Assembly (NCBI RefSeq): GCF_016093295.1
Contig: NZ_JAEDAL010000005.1
Span: 62,001-126,000, forward strand
Direction of reading: 5' to 3'
DNA: 64,000 nucleotides
DNA from: Inhella gelatinilytica
GTDB taxonomy: Bacteria; Pseudomonadota; Gammaproteobacteria; Burkholderiales; Burkholderiaceae_C
In this document: piece by piece, positions 40,305 to 50,793 of the stretch
Layout: each line of letters begins with the position of its first letter
Position numbering within the stretch: the stretch's first letter is position 1
Program-made: the position numbers and the translations under genes
Notes under the pieces: generated by a model
Told to the model about the DNA's origin: nothing
Seen by the model: only the letters and a program-made list of their open reading frames with translations
Database searches by the model: none

Positions 40305-40508
40305 ATGGCCCGCATCACCGTTGAAGACTGCCTGGAAAAAATCCCCAACCGCTTTCAGCTCGTGCTGGCCGCTACGTACCGCGCCCGCATGCTGAGCCAG
40401 GGGCACTCTCCCAAGATCGAAAGCAAGAACAAGCCCGGCGTGACCGCGCTGCGCGAAATCGCAGCCGGTGAGGTGGGGTTGGAAATGCTCCGTCGCGTGC
40501 CCGTCTGA
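40305..40508 (+). CDS. rpoZ: DNA-directed RNA polymerase subunit omega
   Basis: Small subunit that helps assemble RNA polymerase and contributes to the ppGpp site. The 67-residue protein begins [23 protein letters not shown] and continues [13 protein letters not shown] and [22 protein letters not shown], the standard omega form. It is followed by a terminator before spoT. Confidence 0.96.
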   Translation: MARITVEDCLEKIPNRFQLVLAATYRARMLSQGHSPKIESKNKPGVTALREIAAGEVGLEMLRRVPV

Positions 40509-40529
40509 GTCCACCGACCCTCTGAGAGA

Positions 40530-40556
40530 AAGCGCCTGCGGGCGCTTTTTTGTTTT
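40530..40556 (+). terminator. Terminator after rpoZ
   Basis: Stem AGCGCC/GGCGCT (40531-40536, 40541-40546) with a four-base loop, followed by TTTTTTG. spoT begins 53 bases later, so either read-through or a separate promoter feeds spoT. Confidence 0.8.
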
Positions 40557-40608
40557 CTCGACGGACTTCGCCTGCAGAGCCCGCTCAGGCTTCGAGTAAA
40601 TTCGGCCC

Positions 40609-42852
40609 ATGCTCCGCTCCTTCCCCGGCATCCGCTGGCCTGGCACCCGCCCCAATCGCCCCCCTCAAGAGAGCTCTCCGGCCCACGCCGCCTCTTTTGA
40701 GGTGCTGTCGCGCCATTTGGGCTATCTGAGCAAGTCGGATCTCAAGCGGGTCCGCGACGCCTTCCGCTTCGCGGACACCGCCCATCTAGGTCAGACACGT
40801 GCCAGCGGTGAGCCGTACATCACCCACCCCTTGGCGGTGGCCGCCATTTGTGCCGAGTGGAAGCTTGACGCGCAGGCCTTGATGGCCGCCTTGATGCATG
40901 ACGCCATGGAGGACTGCGGCGTCACCAAGGCCGAGCTCATCGAAAAGTTTGAAGCTCCCACGGCCGAGTTGGTCGATGGGCTCACCAAGCTGGACAAGTT
41001 GCAGTTCTCGACCAAAGAGGAATCGCAGGCCGAGTCTTTCCGAAAAATGCTGCTGGCGATGGCCCGAGACGTCCGGGTCATTCTGATCAAACTGGCCGAT
41101 CGCTTGCACAACATGCGCACCATGGACTCCATGGCGCCGAGCAAACAGCGGCGCATTGCGCAGGAAACGTTGGAGATTTACGCCCCCATCGCTCACCGCC
41201 TGGGGCTGAATCAGACCTATCGCGAGTTGCAGGATCTGAGCTTTCGCTATCAACATCCTTGGCGTTACGGTGCCCTGGAAAAGGCCATCACCAAGGCCCG
41301 AGGCAACCGTCGCGATGTGGTGCAGCGTATTGAGCGGGACGTGCGCGCGGCCTTGAGCCAGAGTGGTCTTGGCGTGGACATCCAAGGGCGTGAAAAGACG
41401 CTGTTCTCGATTTACAACAAGATGCGCGAAAAGCACCTGAGCTTTGCTCAGGTCACCGACATCTTTGGGTTCCGCGTGGTGGTGCAGGAGTTACCGCAGT
41501 GCTATCTCGCGCTGGGCGTCCTGCATCAGACCTTTAAACCTCAGCCAGGGCGCTTCAAAGACTACATCGCCATTCCCAAGCCCAACGGCTATCAAAGCTT
41601 GCACACCACGTTGGTGTCTCCCCTGGGAACCGCGGTTGAGTTCCAAATTCGCACCCAGGCCATGCACCATGTCGCAGAACAGGGCGTGGCCGCGCACTGG
41701 CTGTACAAAGCCAAAGGCCCGTCAGATGCCCAATCTCTAGGCGCACGGCTACTGCAATCTCTGTTGGATATCCAAAACGAGACGCGGGATGCCCGTGAAT
41801 TTTTGGAGCACGTGCGCATCGACCTGTTCCCCGATTCCATCTACGTGTTCACCCCTCGATCGCGCATCCTGGCACTTCCCAAGGGCGCCACGCCGGTTGA
41901 TTTCGCATATGCCATTCACTCCGACATCGGGGATCGGTGCGTCGGCGCTCAGGTCAATGGGGAAATGGTGCCGCTCAAAACGGCGTTGCGAAGCGGCGAT
42001 GTGGTTGAAATCGTCACAGCCCCCTCAGCACGGCCCAATCCCGGCTGGCTGGGCTTCGTCCGCACCGGGCGAGCCCGCAGCAAGATTCGTCACCACTTGA
42101 AGACCCTCGCTCAGGAAGAGGCGCGCGAGCTGGGGCTCAAATTGCTGGGGCAAGCCCTGCGTGCAGAAGGCCAAACAATACCCGCCTTCGACGGGCCGCA
42201 CGCCCCCCTGTGGCAGACCTTGGTGCGCTGGTCCGGGCAACGCACCACCGATGATCTACTGGTTGAAATCGGGTTGGGACGCAAGATTGCCGTGATGGTG
42301 GCCAAGCAGCTGTCACACATGCTCATTGAAGCCGGTCACCGTCCCGACGCAGTTTTGCTGAGTATGGGTCGGTTCTCGGAAGATGAGACTCCCCAGCGAA
42401 GCGTTGCCTTGCTCGATGGCAGCGAAGGCGCCAGTGTGCGGTACGCCCCCTGCTGTCACCCCATTCCCGGCGATGACATCCGGGGCTACATGGGGCGCGG
42501 TGAAGGGTTGGTGGTTCACACCGCAGAATGTCCCACCGGCCGCCGTCTGTTCCAACGGGACAGCCAACACTGGATTCAGGTGGCTTGGGCCGACGAACTG
42601 CAACAAACCTTCGAAGCCGAAGTCGGCATCTTGATGAACAACGAGAAGGGTGTTCTCGCTCAGGTGGCGGCCGGTGTGAGCCAAGCACAGGCCGACATCA
42701 CCCACGTGGAAATGAACAAGGAATCGGACGTGGCGCGCGAGTCCGCTGTCATGCAAATGCTGATCGCCGTTCGCGACCGGCACCATTTGGCCGACGTGCT
42801 TCGGGTGTTGCGGCGCGTTCCCCCGGTGCTGAAAGTCTGGCGGGTCAAATAG
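40609..42852 (+). CDS. spoT: Bifunctional (p)ppGpp synthetase/hydrolase (SpoT/RSH)
   Basis: Makes and degrades the stringent-response alarmone (p)ppGpp. The 747-residue protein has an HD hydrolase domain with intact metal and catalytic residues (ITHP near 73, MHDAMEDCG near 96-103), the synthetase domain (FGFRVVVQ; GRFKDYIAIPKPNGYQSLHTTL), a TGS domain (FTPRSRILALPKGATPVDFAYAIHSDIGDRC in parts), a zinc-finger-like CCHPIPGDDI stretch and a C-terminal ACT domain. The RFKD loop is of the bifunctional type. It is tail-to-tail with greB, overlapping by eight bases. Confidence 0.95.
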   Translation: MLRSFPGIRWPGTRPNRPPQESSPAHAASFEVLSRHLGYLSKSDLKRVRDAFRFADTAHLGQTRASGEPYITHPLAVAAICAEWKLDAQALMAALMHDAMEDCGVTKAELIEKFEAPTAELVDGLTKLDKLQFSTKEESQAESFRKMLLAMARDVRVILIKLADRLHNMRTMDSMAPSKQRRIAQETLEIYAPIAHRLGLNQTYRELQDLSFRYQHPWRYGALEKAITKARGNRRDVVQRIERDVRAALSQSGLGVDIQGREKTLFSIYNKMREKHLSFAQVTDIFGFRVVVQELPQCYLALGVLHQTFKPQPGRFKDYIAIPKPNGYQSLHTTLVSPLGTAVEFQIRTQAMHHVAEQGVAAHWLYKAKGPSDAQSLGARLLQSLLDIQNETRDAREFLEHVRIDLFPDSIYVFTPRSRILALPKGATPVDFAYAIHSDIGDRCVGAQVNGEMVPLKTALRSGDVVEIVTAPSARPNPGWLGFVRTGRARSKIRHHLKTLAQEEARELGLKLLGQALRAEGQTIPAFDGPHAPLWQTLVRWSGQRTTDDLLVEIGLGRKIAVMVAKQLSHMLIEAGHRPDAVLLSMGRFSEDETPQRSVALLDGSEGASVRYAPCCHPIPGDDIRGYMGRGEGLVVHTAECPTGRRLFQRDSQHWIQVAWADELQQTFEAEVGILMNNEKGVLAQVAAGVSQAQADITHVEMNKESDVARESAVMQMLIAVRDRHHLADVLRVLRRVPPVLKVWRVK

Positions 42853-43411
42853 GGGCTGGCTTGGGGTAGACCACCTCGACCACCTCAAGGCATTCATCGC
42901 CCCCCGGCGTACGCAGCCACACCTCGTCGCCGACCCGTGCGCGCAATAAGGCGCGAGCCACGGGAGCCACCCAGCTGATCTCACCGTTCAAACTGTCTGC
43001 TTCGTCGATGCCCTTGATGGTGACCGTCTTTTCATCGCCACGGGTCGTCAAATACGTCACCGTCGCACCAAAGAAAACCTGGTCACTGCCGTGATGCACG
43101 CTGGGATCGACCACTTCTGCAATTTCCAATCGCTTGGTCAAAAATCGCAGGCGCCGGTCAATTTCACGCAGCCTTTTCTTTCCATAGAGATAGTCGCCGT
43201 TTTCACTGCGATCCCCATTGGATGCTGCCCAGTGCACGATCTCAACGATGCGGGGGCGCTCATCGTCCAGCAGGTGCATGAACTCCGCCCGTAGTCGCTG
43301 ATGCCCTGCCGGCGTCATGTAATTGCGCTGCCCCGTCGGCAGGGGCGGCGCAGATTCGTCGCCGTCCTCGTCGTCTTGGCTCTCAGGCTCGCGGGTGAAT
43401 GCCTTGCTCAT
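42845..43411 (-). CDS. greB: Transcription elongation factor GreB
   Basis: Stimulates RNA polymerase to cleave backtracked RNA. The 188-residue protein has an acidic N-terminal extension (about 1-30), then YMTPAGHQRLRAEFMHLL and the antiparallel coiled coil with the acidic tip DRSENGDYLYGKKRLREIDRR. The C-terminal FKBP-like domain contains FFGATVTYLTTRGDEKTVTI and ISWVAPVARALLRARVGDEV. LYGKKRLREIDRRLRFLTKRL and the WVAPVARALL form point to GreB rather than GreA. Confidence 0.94.
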   Translation of the reverse strand: MSKAFTREPESQDDEDGDESAPPLPTGQRNYMTPAGHQRLRAEFMHLLDDERPRIVEIVHWAASNGDRSENGDYLYGKKRLREIDRRLRFLTKRLEIAEVVDPSVHHGSDQVFFGATVTYLTTRGDEKTVTIKGIDEADSLNGEISWVAPVARALLRARVGDEVWLRTPGGDECLEVVEVVYPKPAPI

Positions 43412-43425
43412 CTCGGTGCGGAAAT

Positions 43426-43458
43426 GAAAACGGGTCGATGTTTGTCACATCGACCCGT
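43426..43458 (-). terminator. Terminator of the tRNA-Arg pair
   Basis: A perfect 11-bp stem ACGGGTCGATG/CATCGACCCGT (43430-43440, 43448-43458) with a seven-base loop, followed on the minus strand by TTTTCATTTC, lies just beyond the second tRNA-Arg. Confidence 0.87.
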
Positions 43459-43465
43459 CTAATTC

Positions 43466-43542
43466 TGGCGCGGCTGGCAGGATTCGAACCCACGACCCCT
43501 TGGTTCGTAGCCAAGTACTCTATCCAACTGAGCTACAGCCGC
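43466..43542 (-). tRNA. tRNA-Arg, anticodon ACG (copy 2)
   Basis: A 77-nt cloverleaf: acceptor GCGGCTG/CAGCCGC, D arm CTCAGTTGGATAGAG, anticodon stem CTTGG/CCAAG closing loop CTACGAA, T loop TTCGAAT, encoded CCA (GCCA end). The A34 is normally edited to inosine by TadA. Its sequence is identical to the copy 50 bp upstream. Confidence 0.95.
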
Positions 43543-43592
43543 AATCAAAGCAACACGTCTCGCAACAAACGAAACTCGACACTTTGGTTTTT

Positions 43593-43669
43593 TGGCGCGG
43601 CTGGCAGGATTCGAACCCACGACCCCTTGGTTCGTAGCCAAGTACTCTATCCAACTGAGCTACAGCCGC
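43593..43669 (-). tRNA. tRNA-Arg, anticodon ACG (copy 1)
   Basis: Same 77-nt sequence and fold as the neighbouring copy. The two are in tandem with a 50-bp spacer and probably one transcript ending at the shared terminator. Confidence 0.95.
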
Positions 43670-43708
43670 GCGAAAGACTAAGAGTATAGCGCGAAAATTG
43701 AATCTATT

Positions 43709-44956
43709 TCAAGAGGCCCGCGCGGCTCGCTCCAGAAACTCCACCTGCGCGGTCAGGTCGTCGGCCTGCTTGGCCATGTCCGCCAACTGAATCCAGGCAC
43801 GGCGGCGCGCGGCCACGTCCAGTCGCCCATCCTCCGCTGCGGTCAAGAGCATTTGGCGGGCTTTGCCCCACAACTGAAGCTCCGCAAGAACTTGCCCCAA
43901 GGCCATCGCCAGTCGCCCCTCGCGTGGCCACCGCGCCTGTGCGCGCTCCAGCAGCGGCAGCCAGTCCGCCTTGATGCCCGTACAGGTGTGGATCAGCGCA
44001 TCAGCAAGGGCCGCGCGCTCATCTTCGGTGAGCGCCTCCAAGCGTTCGAACAGCGGCCTCAGCCACTGCCGCCCTTCGCCGGCAGCGCCGTACGACGCCA
44101 TGGACTGGGCCGCCCGAGCCACGACAAAGGCGTCACGCCGGTCAGCCGAGTCCAACTTCAGCCACACCGTACGCAATTGCTCCGCATCGCGCGCCGTACC
44201 CAAAACTTCAATGGCCAGCGACCGCAGCAAGCTCTGCGCCACATCCGCCCGAAAGCCTTGGTGCTTGGAGAGCAGGCGAGCTGTCCGCAAGGCCTCGAAG
44301 GGCTGCTCGGCCATTCGAGTTGCCTGCAATTTTTGTCTCAGCGCTTGTGTCCGACGGGCCGCCCCGGCAGGCAACTCGGCCAACAACCGCAAGGCGTGAA
44401 GGGGCTCACGATCCTCAAGAGCCCAGCCCACCGCCATCAGGCGTGCCGCCTCTTCATGCGACCTCGCTTCAGCATGCGAAGCGCAAAGGCGCAGCGCCGT
44501 CTCCCACTGCTCCTGCCGACGGGCCCTGTCCTGCAGGCGATGCGCAGCTTCAGCTGCCATCAAATGGGCCAGGACCAAACCACCGCCATCTCCCTGCAAC
44601 TCCGGTGTTTTGGCATTGAGCGTCAACAGTCGCTGGACCGCTTTTTGCGCTCGCGCATAACGGGCGCTCCACAAGTCCACGAGCGATTCCCGCAGCAGTT
44701 GCTGGGCCGCACGATCCCGTTGCGCCAATCGCCATCTGCGGGCACGCTGCGGCAAGTCGAACAGCCGGTGCAGGGTTTGCAGCAAACCGAACACCAGCAC
44801 GCACCCCACCACCATGATCAGCAGGAAGAGGTTGAGGGATAGATCGACACGCCAACCCGCCCAAAACAGACTGACCAACCCATCGTTGCGACCCAAAACC
44901 AGCGCCGCAACGGCCGCGCCGGCAAAGAGCAGGACCAACCAGAGTACGCCACGCAT
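43709..44956 (-). CDS. hemY: HemY family TPR membrane protein
   Basis: Inner-membrane protein of the proteobacterial HemY type, linked by neighbourhood to protoporphyrin synthesis; its exact role is not settled. The 415-residue protein has two N-terminal membrane segments (LWLVLLFAGAAVAALVLG; LNLFLLIMVVGCVLVFGLLQTL) and a long helical TPR region (AQKAVQRLLTLNAKTP; HAEARSHEEAARLMAVGWAL). The ATG at 44956 overlaps the hemX stop by one base (TGATG). It ends the hemC-hemD-hemX-hemY operon. Confidence 0.88.
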   Translation of the reverse strand: MRGVLWLVLLFAGAAVAALVLGRNDGLVSLFWAGWRVDLSLNLFLLIMVVGCVLVFGLLQTLHRLFDLPQRARRWRLAQRDRAAQQLLRESLVDLWSARYARAQKAVQRLLTLNAKTPELQGDGGGLVLAHLMAAEAAHRLQDRARRQEQWETALRLCASHAEARSHEEAARLMAVGWALEDREPLHALRLLAELPAGAARRTQALRQKLQATRMAEQPFEALRTARLLSKHQGFRADVAQSLLRSLAIEVLGTARDAEQLRTVWLKLDSADRRDAFVVARAAQSMASYGAAGEGRQWLRPLFERLEALTEDERAALADALIHTCTGIKADWLPLLERAQARWPREGRLAMALGQVLAELQLWGKARQMLLTAAEDGRLDVAARRRAWIQLADMAKQADDLTAQVEFLERAARAS

Positions 44957-46062
44957 CAGCGAACACCCGCCACCGCAGCCAACGCCGCCAAACTGTCTTC
45001 GGGCCGAGGCCATTGAATGGGCTTGGCCTGCTGCTGGACCTGACGCAAGACCTCGAGAGCAACTTGGGCACGGCGCTGACGGGCATCGGCATGTCGCTCC
45101 AACGCTTGGAGCACCGAGCGGATGTCGCTCTGCACACTGTCGTACTGACGGGACATCAGTGCCAAACGCGCATTGAGCAGCCGCAATTTAAGGTTGTCAC
45201 GCAGAAACTGCACTTGATCCGGTGCGAGCAGCATGGCTTCGGGAGCCTCGATGCGGGTGACGCGAACCAGCCCCTTGAACTCCGACCACACCTCTCGAGC
45301 GCGTTGGTGCACCCAGGTCTGAGCCGTCTGCCAAGTCAAGCCTTGGCCCGTGGCGGGCGCCGCAACAACCGCGGGCGACACGTTCTTTTGCACTCGCTGT
45401 GATTCCACCAACAGCGGCACCTCATCAACCAGTCTTGCGACTTCATCCAAGCGCAGCGCCAAGGTGGTGCTGTCCACAGCCCCCAACGCCTTGATCCGGT
45501 CCAGATCCCTCAGCACCGCACGCCGCACCCCCTCCAGTCGTGGCTGCTTGTGCCGCTGCAAGCGGTCATCCGCCTGTCGAAGCGCGTTGACCAAGGGTTC
45601 AACGCTGCCAAAGAACTGGGCCTGCTGGCCGGCCAGACGCAGACTGGCCTCCAAATCACCAACAATGTTTTCGTCACGCGAGCGAGACAGTTGGGACAAC
45701 AGTTCTTCCAGCTGACTGCGCTGGATGGAGACCTCCGCCAAGCGGGCCTCAGCCAGCGCCAACTTGGCCGCCAAGTCGCGCACTTGTTCCTGCGTCTGCT
45801 GGGCTGATTGGCGCGCTTCGGCCGCAACCGTCTGCGCCGTCGCTTGGCGCCGCACCAACTCCTGCTCCAAGTCATGGAGCCGACTCTGAGACTGCCAGGC
45901 CAACGCCACGGCTCCCACGCTGAGAAGGCCCCCTGTCGCAGTCAGCCAGGTCACCCAAGACGGAGCCGCTGGGGCGGGGGGCGTGGAGACGGCGGGCAGC
46001 ACCGGGGGGGCAACCGCAGGTGCTGTCGGCGACTCAGGGGTTTGAACGGTTTCTTCTGCCAT
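44956..46062 (-). CDS. hemX: HemX family protein (uroporphyrinogen-III C-methyltransferase-like)
   Basis: Inner-membrane protein of the HemX family, found with hemCD and hemY; despite the family name no methyltransferase domain is seen. The 368-residue protein has a Pro/Ala-rich cytoplasmic N-terminus (about 1-35), one membrane segment (WVTWLTATGGLLSVGAVALAW), a coiled coil rich in Gln and Glu (QSRLHDLEQELVRRQATAQ), and the HemX core with VWSEFKGLVRVTRIEAPEAMLLAPDQVQFLRDNLKLRLLNARLALMSRQ in parts. The start at MAEETVQT is used because the upstream frame (to 46173) falls in the hemD end. Confidence 0.9.
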   Translation of the reverse strand: MAEETVQTPESPTAPAVAPPVLPAVSTPPAPAAPSWVTWLTATGGLLSVGAVALAWQSQSRLHDLEQELVRRQATAQTVAAEARQSAQQTQEQVRDLAAKLALAEARLAEVSIQRSQLEELLSQLSRSRDENIVGDLEASLRLAGQQAQFFGSVEPLVNALRQADDRLQRHKQPRLEGVRRAVLRDLDRIKALGAVDSTTLALRLDEVARLVDEVPLLVESQRVQKNVSPAVVAAPATGQGLTWQTAQTWVHQRAREVWSEFKGLVRVTRIEAPEAMLLAPDQVQFLRDNLKLRLLNARLALMSRQYDSVQSDIRSVLQALERHADARQRRAQVALEVLRQVQQQAKPIQWPRPEDSLAALAAVAGVR

Positions 46063-46121
46063 CTGAAGGATTCTAGGGACGGTCGGCAAGTAGCCCGGCC
46101 ATGGCCCTCCAGGCCCGGGCT

Positions 46122-46901
46122 TCAGCAAGCAGCGGGGGCCGAAGGGGGGTGCTGTGCAGCCCAGGTCCGCCATGCAGCCGCAACAGCTTCGGGCTCACTC
46201 CGCACCAACTCGACCCGCAAGTGCTCGCGATGGGCGGCTTCGGCAATGCGCGGATGGGTGGCCAAGGCAAAGTCTCCAGGCCGAATCCATTGATTGGCCA
46301 GGCCATGCTTCAACGCTTGCGCACTGGTCAGCAGCCACAACGCCGGTGCGCCTCTCAAGCGCTCCACGGCCGCTTGCCGCTCCCCGCTCGCGTCCGGGCA
46401 GACTCGCTGGTACACACTCAAGGCCTGAACGGCGGCGCCCTCGGCCGCCAACTGGTCGGCCAGCCATTCACGCCCCCCATCGCCGCGAAGCATGAGGACC
46501 GATGCACCCTGCCAACCCCCACGCTCCCGGAGCAACGGCCACAAGGCCTCCGATTCAAACCGCTCACTGTCCTCGGCCGGAGACACCACGTCCCTGACCC
46601 CTCGCAGCCGCAACGCCTGAGCCGTGGCGGGGCCTACACAACCCGTCATCACAGGGCGCGGCCAACCGATCCATTTCAGGCCGGCTACAGCGTCAAGGGC
46701 CGCCACAGCGCTCGGGCTCACAAAAATCACCAAGCGCGGACCCCGCATCACGGCCGCCCAGGCCGATTCCAATGTCTCCAATGGGGCCACGACGATATCG
46801 ATCAGCGGCACCCCCTGAACTTCGACGCCCAGTGCGGTCAGTGCCGATTGCCAGCGGCCCTGCTGGGCGGCTGGTGCAGTGAGAATCAGTGGGGCGGTCA
46901 C
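46122..46901 (-). CDS. hemD: Uroporphyrinogen-III synthase
   Basis: Closes hydroxymethylbilane to uroporphyrinogen III with inversion of ring D. The 259-residue protein has the weakly conserved HemD pattern: [78 protein letters not shown] and [12 protein letters not shown]. Sequence conservation of the family is low, so the context next to hemC is important evidence. It starts with ATGA overlapping the hemC stop. Confidence 0.93.
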   Translation of the reverse strand: MTAPLILTAPAAQQGRWQSALTALGVEVQGVPLIDIVVAPLETLESAWAAVMRGPRLVIFVSPSAVAALDAVAGLKWIGWPRPVMTGCVGPATAQALRLRGVRDVVSPAEDSERFESEALWPLLRERGGWQGASVLMLRGDGGREWLADQLAAEGAAVQALSVYQRVCPDASGERQAAVERLRGAPALWLLTSAQALKHGLANQWIRPGDFALATHPRIAEAAHREHLRVELVRSEPEAVAAAWRTWAAQHPPSAPAAC

Positions 46902-47827
46902 ACTGAGGCTTGCGTGCGCGCCCCTTGATCCACCAGCGCCTGAGCCGCCAGGGCACCCAGCGTGCGGGCCGCGCCTTCATCGTTCACTGGCGCGCGATGG
47001 ATCGATCGCAGCAGCGGGCCCGACTCACCTTCAGCGGGCCCCAGCGCCACGCTGAGCTCCAGTTCACCGGCCGGCAACCACACGGCATGCGCCGCCAGCG
47101 GCATGGAACAGCTGCCCCCCAATCGCCGAGAGACTTCACGCTCCGCGGCACAGGCCCATGCGGTTGGGATGTGGGCCAAGGTGCCCAACCGCTCAATCAA
47201 TGACGCGCGGTCTGCCCGGACTTCAATCCCCAGAGCCCCCTGCCCCGCACACGGGATCAACTCATCGGTCGCAAAGTAGCCGCGGATTCGTTCGGCCAAC
47301 TCCAACCGCAGCAATCCAGCCGCCGCCAAGATGATGGCGTCAAAGCCCCCTTCGTCCAACTTGCGCAGGCGCGTGTCCAAATTCCCCCGCAGGGGTTCGA
47401 TGCGCAGATCCGGGCGCAGGGACTTGAGCTGCGTGCTGCGTCGCAAGCTCGACGTTCCAACACACGCGCCCTGGGGCAAATCCGCCAAGCACCCATAGCG
47501 CGGGCTTACAAAGGCATCGCGCGGGTCTTCGCGCTCCATGACACAGGCCAAAGCGAAGCCCTCTGGCAAGCTCATGGGCACATCCTTGAGCGAATGCACG
47601 GCCAAATCGGCTTCCCCCCGCTCCAGGGCCAGCTCCAATTCCTTGACGAACAAGCCCTTGCCGCCCACCTTGGAGAGGCTGCGGTCCAGGATCTCGTCCC
47701 CGCGGGTGGACAAAGGGACCAACTCGACCTGCACGCTCCACTGGGCCTCCAACAAGGCTTGAACGTGTTCGGCCTGCCACAGGGCCAAACGACTCTTGCG
47801 AGTGGCAATTTTCAAAATCTCACGCAT
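46898..47827 (-). CDS. hemC: Hydroxymethylbilane synthase (porphobilinogen deaminase)
   Basis: Polymerises four porphobilinogens to hydroxymethylbilane. The 309-residue protein has [47 protein letters not shown] in parts, [38 protein letters not shown] and the cofactor-attachment motif [14 protein letters not shown] with C240 carrying dipyrromethane. It is the first gene of the haem operon and divergent from ppc over 107 bp. Confidence 0.97.
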   Translation of the reverse strand: MREILKIATRKSRLALWQAEHVQALLEAQWSVQVELVPLSTRGDEILDRSLSKVGGKGLFVKELELALERGEADLAVHSLKDVPMSLPEGFALACVMEREDPRDAFVSPRYGCLADLPQGACVGTSSLRRSTQLKSLRPDLRIEPLRGNLDTRLRKLDEGGFDAIILAAAGLLRLELAERIRGYFATDELIPCAGQGALGIEVRADRASLIERLGTLAHIPTAWACAAEREVSRRLGGSCSMPLAAHAVWLPAGELELSVALGPAEGESGPLLRSIHRAPVNDEGAARTLGALAAQALVDQGARTQASV

Positions 47828-47894
47828 GGCAGCATGCTATCTGCCTCACGAAGCCCGCCTGCGCTCACCGGCGAATGTCTTGTTGCACCTCAAA

Positions 47895-47931
47895 GTAACC
47901 AAGTTACATTAGAAATACGCAAGAGTTACAT
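47895..47931. promoter_or_regulatory. Repeats in the hemC/ppc divergent promoter region
   Basis: A short inverted repeat GTAAC-CAA-GTTAC (47895-47907) and a direct repeat AGTTACAT (47902-47909 and 47924-47931, 22 bp apart) lie just before ppc. TTGCAC/TACATT at 16-bp spacing could be a weak ppc promoter overlapping them. This is suggestive only. Confidence 0.3.
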
Positions 47932-47934
47932 GCC

Positions 47935-50751
47935 ATGAAACGCACCGAACGCACCCCCGCCCCCGACGCTGATAAAGATCTGCCGCTGCGAGACGACATT
48001 CGTCTGCTGGGCCGCCTGCTGGGCGATGTCATTCGCGACCAAGAAGGCCGGCAGGCGTTCGAGCTCGTGGAGCGCATCCGCCAACTTTCTGTGGCCTGGC
48101 GGCGCGGGCAGGATGCAGCGGCGGGTCGCCAGTTCGATCGCCTGTTGAAAGGGCTGTCCGCCGATCAGGCCGTGATGGTGATTCGAGCCTTCAGCTACTT
48201 CAGTCACCTGGCGAACATCGCGGAAGACCGCCACCATGTCCGCCGCCGGGAACATCACGACCGCGCCGGACACCTGCATCCCGGTTCGCTGGCTTTCAGC
48301 TTGGATGCGTTGCATGGCGCCGGCGTTCGACCGGCCGACATCAGCGCCCTGCTGGAGCGCGCCCACATCTCGCCCGTGCTCACGGCCCACCCCACCGAAG
48401 TGCAGCGCAAGAGCATCTTGGACGCCGAACGCGCCGTCGCGCAACTGATTCATCAGCGCGAATTTCTGAATACCGAGCGCGACCGCAAAGCCAATGAGGA
48501 CCTGCTACGCGCCCGCATCACACAGCTCTGGCAGACCCGCATGCTGCGGTACTCCAAGCTGACCGTGGCCGATGAGATCGAGAACGCGCTGTCGTATTAC
48601 CCCGCCACATTCTTGTCGGAAATTCCGCGCCTTTACGGCGAGCTCGAAGCCGCCCTGCCCGGCCAGGCCTTGCCCTCCTTCTTGCGCATGGGCCACTGGA
48701 TTGGCGGGGACCGAGATGGCAACCCCAATGTCACAGCGACCACCTTGCGCCATGCCCTGAAACGGCAAGCGGAAGTGGCGCTGCGCCATTACCTGACCGA
48801 GTTGCATGAATTGGGGGCCGAGCTGTCCATTTCCGCCCGTCTGGCCCGCATCACACCCGAGATGCAGCAACTCGCCGCGCGCAGCCCCGATCGGAACGAG
48901 CACCGGCAGGATGAACCCTATCGCCGCGCCCTCACGGGCATGTACGCCCGCATGGCCGCCACCTTGCACGCACTCACCGGCACCGAAGCCTTGCGTCACG
49001 CGGTCGCGCCTCAGGATGCCTACACCGGCCCCGACGAGCTGCTGGCCGACCTGCGGGTCATTGAAGCCTCGCTGCGCCACCACCATGCCGATGCCTTGAT
49101 TGCGCCACGCCTGACGCCGCTGATGCGGGCCGTCGGCGTCTTTGGATTCCACTTGGCCACCCTGGATTTGCGCCAAAGCAGTGACCAGCATGAGAGCGTG
49201 GTGGCCGAATTGCTCGCCGTGGCGCGCGTTGAATCGGCGTACAGCGAACTGGATGAGGTGGCCAAACGAAGCCTCTTGCTGCGCTTGCTGAGCGAAGCCC
49301 GGCCCCTGCGGGTGGTGGGGCACCAATACAGCGAGCGCAGCGAGGGCGAGCTCGCGGTGTTTGAAGCCGCACAAGAGGCCCTGCAACGCTACGGTCGCCA
49401 GGCCATTCGGCACGCCATCATTTCGCACACGGAATCGGTCAGCGACCTGCTCGAAGTCCTGCTGCTGTGCAAAGAGGTGGGCCTGCTGCACGGCCAGTTG
49501 GGCCGGGATGCGCGCTGCGAGCTCATCGTTTCGCCGCTCTTTGAAACCATTGGCGACCTGCGGGAGGCGCCAACCATCATGCGGGAGTTCTATGCCCTGC
49601 CCGGCGTCCCCGAACTGGTCATGGCCAGTGGCGGCGAGCAGGACATCATGCTGGGCTACTCGGACTCCAACAAGGATGGCGGCGTCTTCACCAGCAACTG
49701 GTCGCTTTATCGCGCCGAGATTGCCCTGGTTGAACTCTTTGACGCTTTGCGGGCTCACCATGGGGGTCCGACGCTGCGCTTGTTCCACGGGCGCGGCGGC
49801 ACCGTCGGCCGGGGCGGTGGCCCCAGCTACCAAGCCATCCTGGCCCAGCCCCCGGGGACGGTCAATGGCCAGATCCGGTTGACGGAGCAAGGCGAAGTCA
49901 TCGCCTCCAAGTACGCCAACGCGGAGATCGGACGACGAAACCTCGAGACCCTGGTGGCCGCCACGCTGGAAGCCAGTTTGTTACACCCGACCCAAGACGC
50001 CCCCAAGACGTTTTTGGAGGCCGCCCAGCAGCTGAGCGATGCCAGCTTTACCGCCTATCGCGGTTTGGTCTACGAGACCGATGGGTTTGCCGATTACTTC
50101 TTCGCCGCCACCCCCATCCGCGAGATTGCCGAGCTCAACATTGGCTCGCGCCCGGCCAAGCGGCCCGGCAGCGGCGGGGGCCCCAAAGCCATTGAAGGCC
50201 TCCGGGCCATTCCTTGGGGCTTCAGCTGGGGTCAGGCTCGCGTGGCCCTCCCCGGCTGGTGCGGCTTCGGCTCCGGCGTGATGGCTTACCTGGGCGAGGC
50301 CGGCAGCGCCGGGCATGCCAAGCGCCTGGCGCTCTTGCGCCGAATGCACCGGCAGTGGCCTTTCTTCCGCACCTTGCTGTCCAACCTGGACATGGTGCTG
50401 GCCAAGAGCGACCTGGAGCTGGCCGCCCGCTACGTCGAGCTCGTGGAAGACAAAAAGCTGGGGCGACGCATCTTCACCGCGATTCGCGGGGAGTTTGCCC
50501 GCACTGAAGAGGCGCTCAGCCTGATCACCGGGGACAACAAACGGCTGGCCACCAACCCCTCGCTGGCCCGGTCCATCGCCCATCGCTTCCCCTACATCGA
50601 CCCGTTGAACCACCTGCAGGTCGAGCTGATGCGGCGCTACCGCGCCTTGAGCGCACAGTCGCAGGTCGATCCCGAGGTCATGGAGCGCGTGCAGCGCGGC
50701 ATCCACCTGTCGATCAACGGCATTGCGGCGGGCTTGCGAAACACGGGCTGA
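47935..50751 (+). CDS. ppc: Phosphoenolpyruvate carboxylase
   Basis: Anaplerotic enzyme making oxaloacetate from PEP and bicarbonate. The 938-residue protein has [13 protein letters not shown] (catalytic His152), [47 protein letters not shown] (catalytic Arg/His loop) and the invariant C-terminus RNTG. Length is standard. It stands divergent from hemC and ends at a strong bidirectional terminator. With ppsA at the other end of the window it marks PEP as a node in this organism. Confidence 0.97.
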   Translation: MKRTERTPAPDADKDLPLRDDIRLLGRLLGDVIRDQEGRQAFELVERIRQLSVAWRRGQDAAAGRQFDRLLKGLSADQAVMVIRAFSYFSHLANIAEDRHHVRRREHHDRAGHLHPGSLAFSLDALHGAGVRPADISALLERAHISPVLTAHPTEVQRKSILDAERAVAQLIHQREFLNTERDRKANEDLLRARITQLWQTRMLRYSKLTVADEIENALSYYPATFLSEIPRLYGELEAALPGQALPSFLRMGHWIGGDRDGNPNVTATTLRHALKRQAEVALRHYLTELHELGAELSISARLARITPEMQQLAARSPDRNEHRQDEPYRRALTGMYARMAATLHALTGTEALRHAVAPQDAYTGPDELLADLRVIEASLRHHHADALIAPRLTPLMRAVGVFGFHLATLDLRQSSDQHESVVAELLAVARVESAYSELDEVAKRSLLLRLLSEARPLRVVGHQYSERSEGELAVFEAAQEALQRYGRQAIRHAIISHTESVSDLLEVLLLCKEVGLLHGQLGRDARCELIVSPLFETIGDLREAPTIMREFYALPGVPELVMASGGEQDIMLGYSDSNKDGGVFTSNWSLYRAEIALVELFDALRAHHGGPTLRLFHGRGGTVGRGGGPSYQAILAQPPGTVNGQIRLTEQGEVIASKYANAEIGRRNLETLVAATLEASLLHPTQDAPKTFLEAAQQLSDASFTAYRGLVYETDGFADYFFAATPIREIAELNIGSRPAKRPGSGGGPKAIEGLRAIPWGFSWGQARVALPGWCGFGSGVMAYLGEAGSAGHAKRLALLRRMHRQWPFFRTLLSNLDMVLAKSDLELAARYVELVEDKKLGRRIFTAIRGEFARTEEALSLITGDNKRLATNPSLARSIAHRFPYIDPLNHLQVELMRRYRALSAQSQVDPEVMERVQRGIHLSINGIAAGLRNTG

Positions 50752-50793
50752 GATCCCCGAACGCGACGCCTGACGCTGCCGACGCGATTCAAA

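Noticed and set aside
43466-43669. Repeated units that could suggest a CRISPR array
   Set aside because: There are only two units, each a complete tRNA-Arg cloverleaf.
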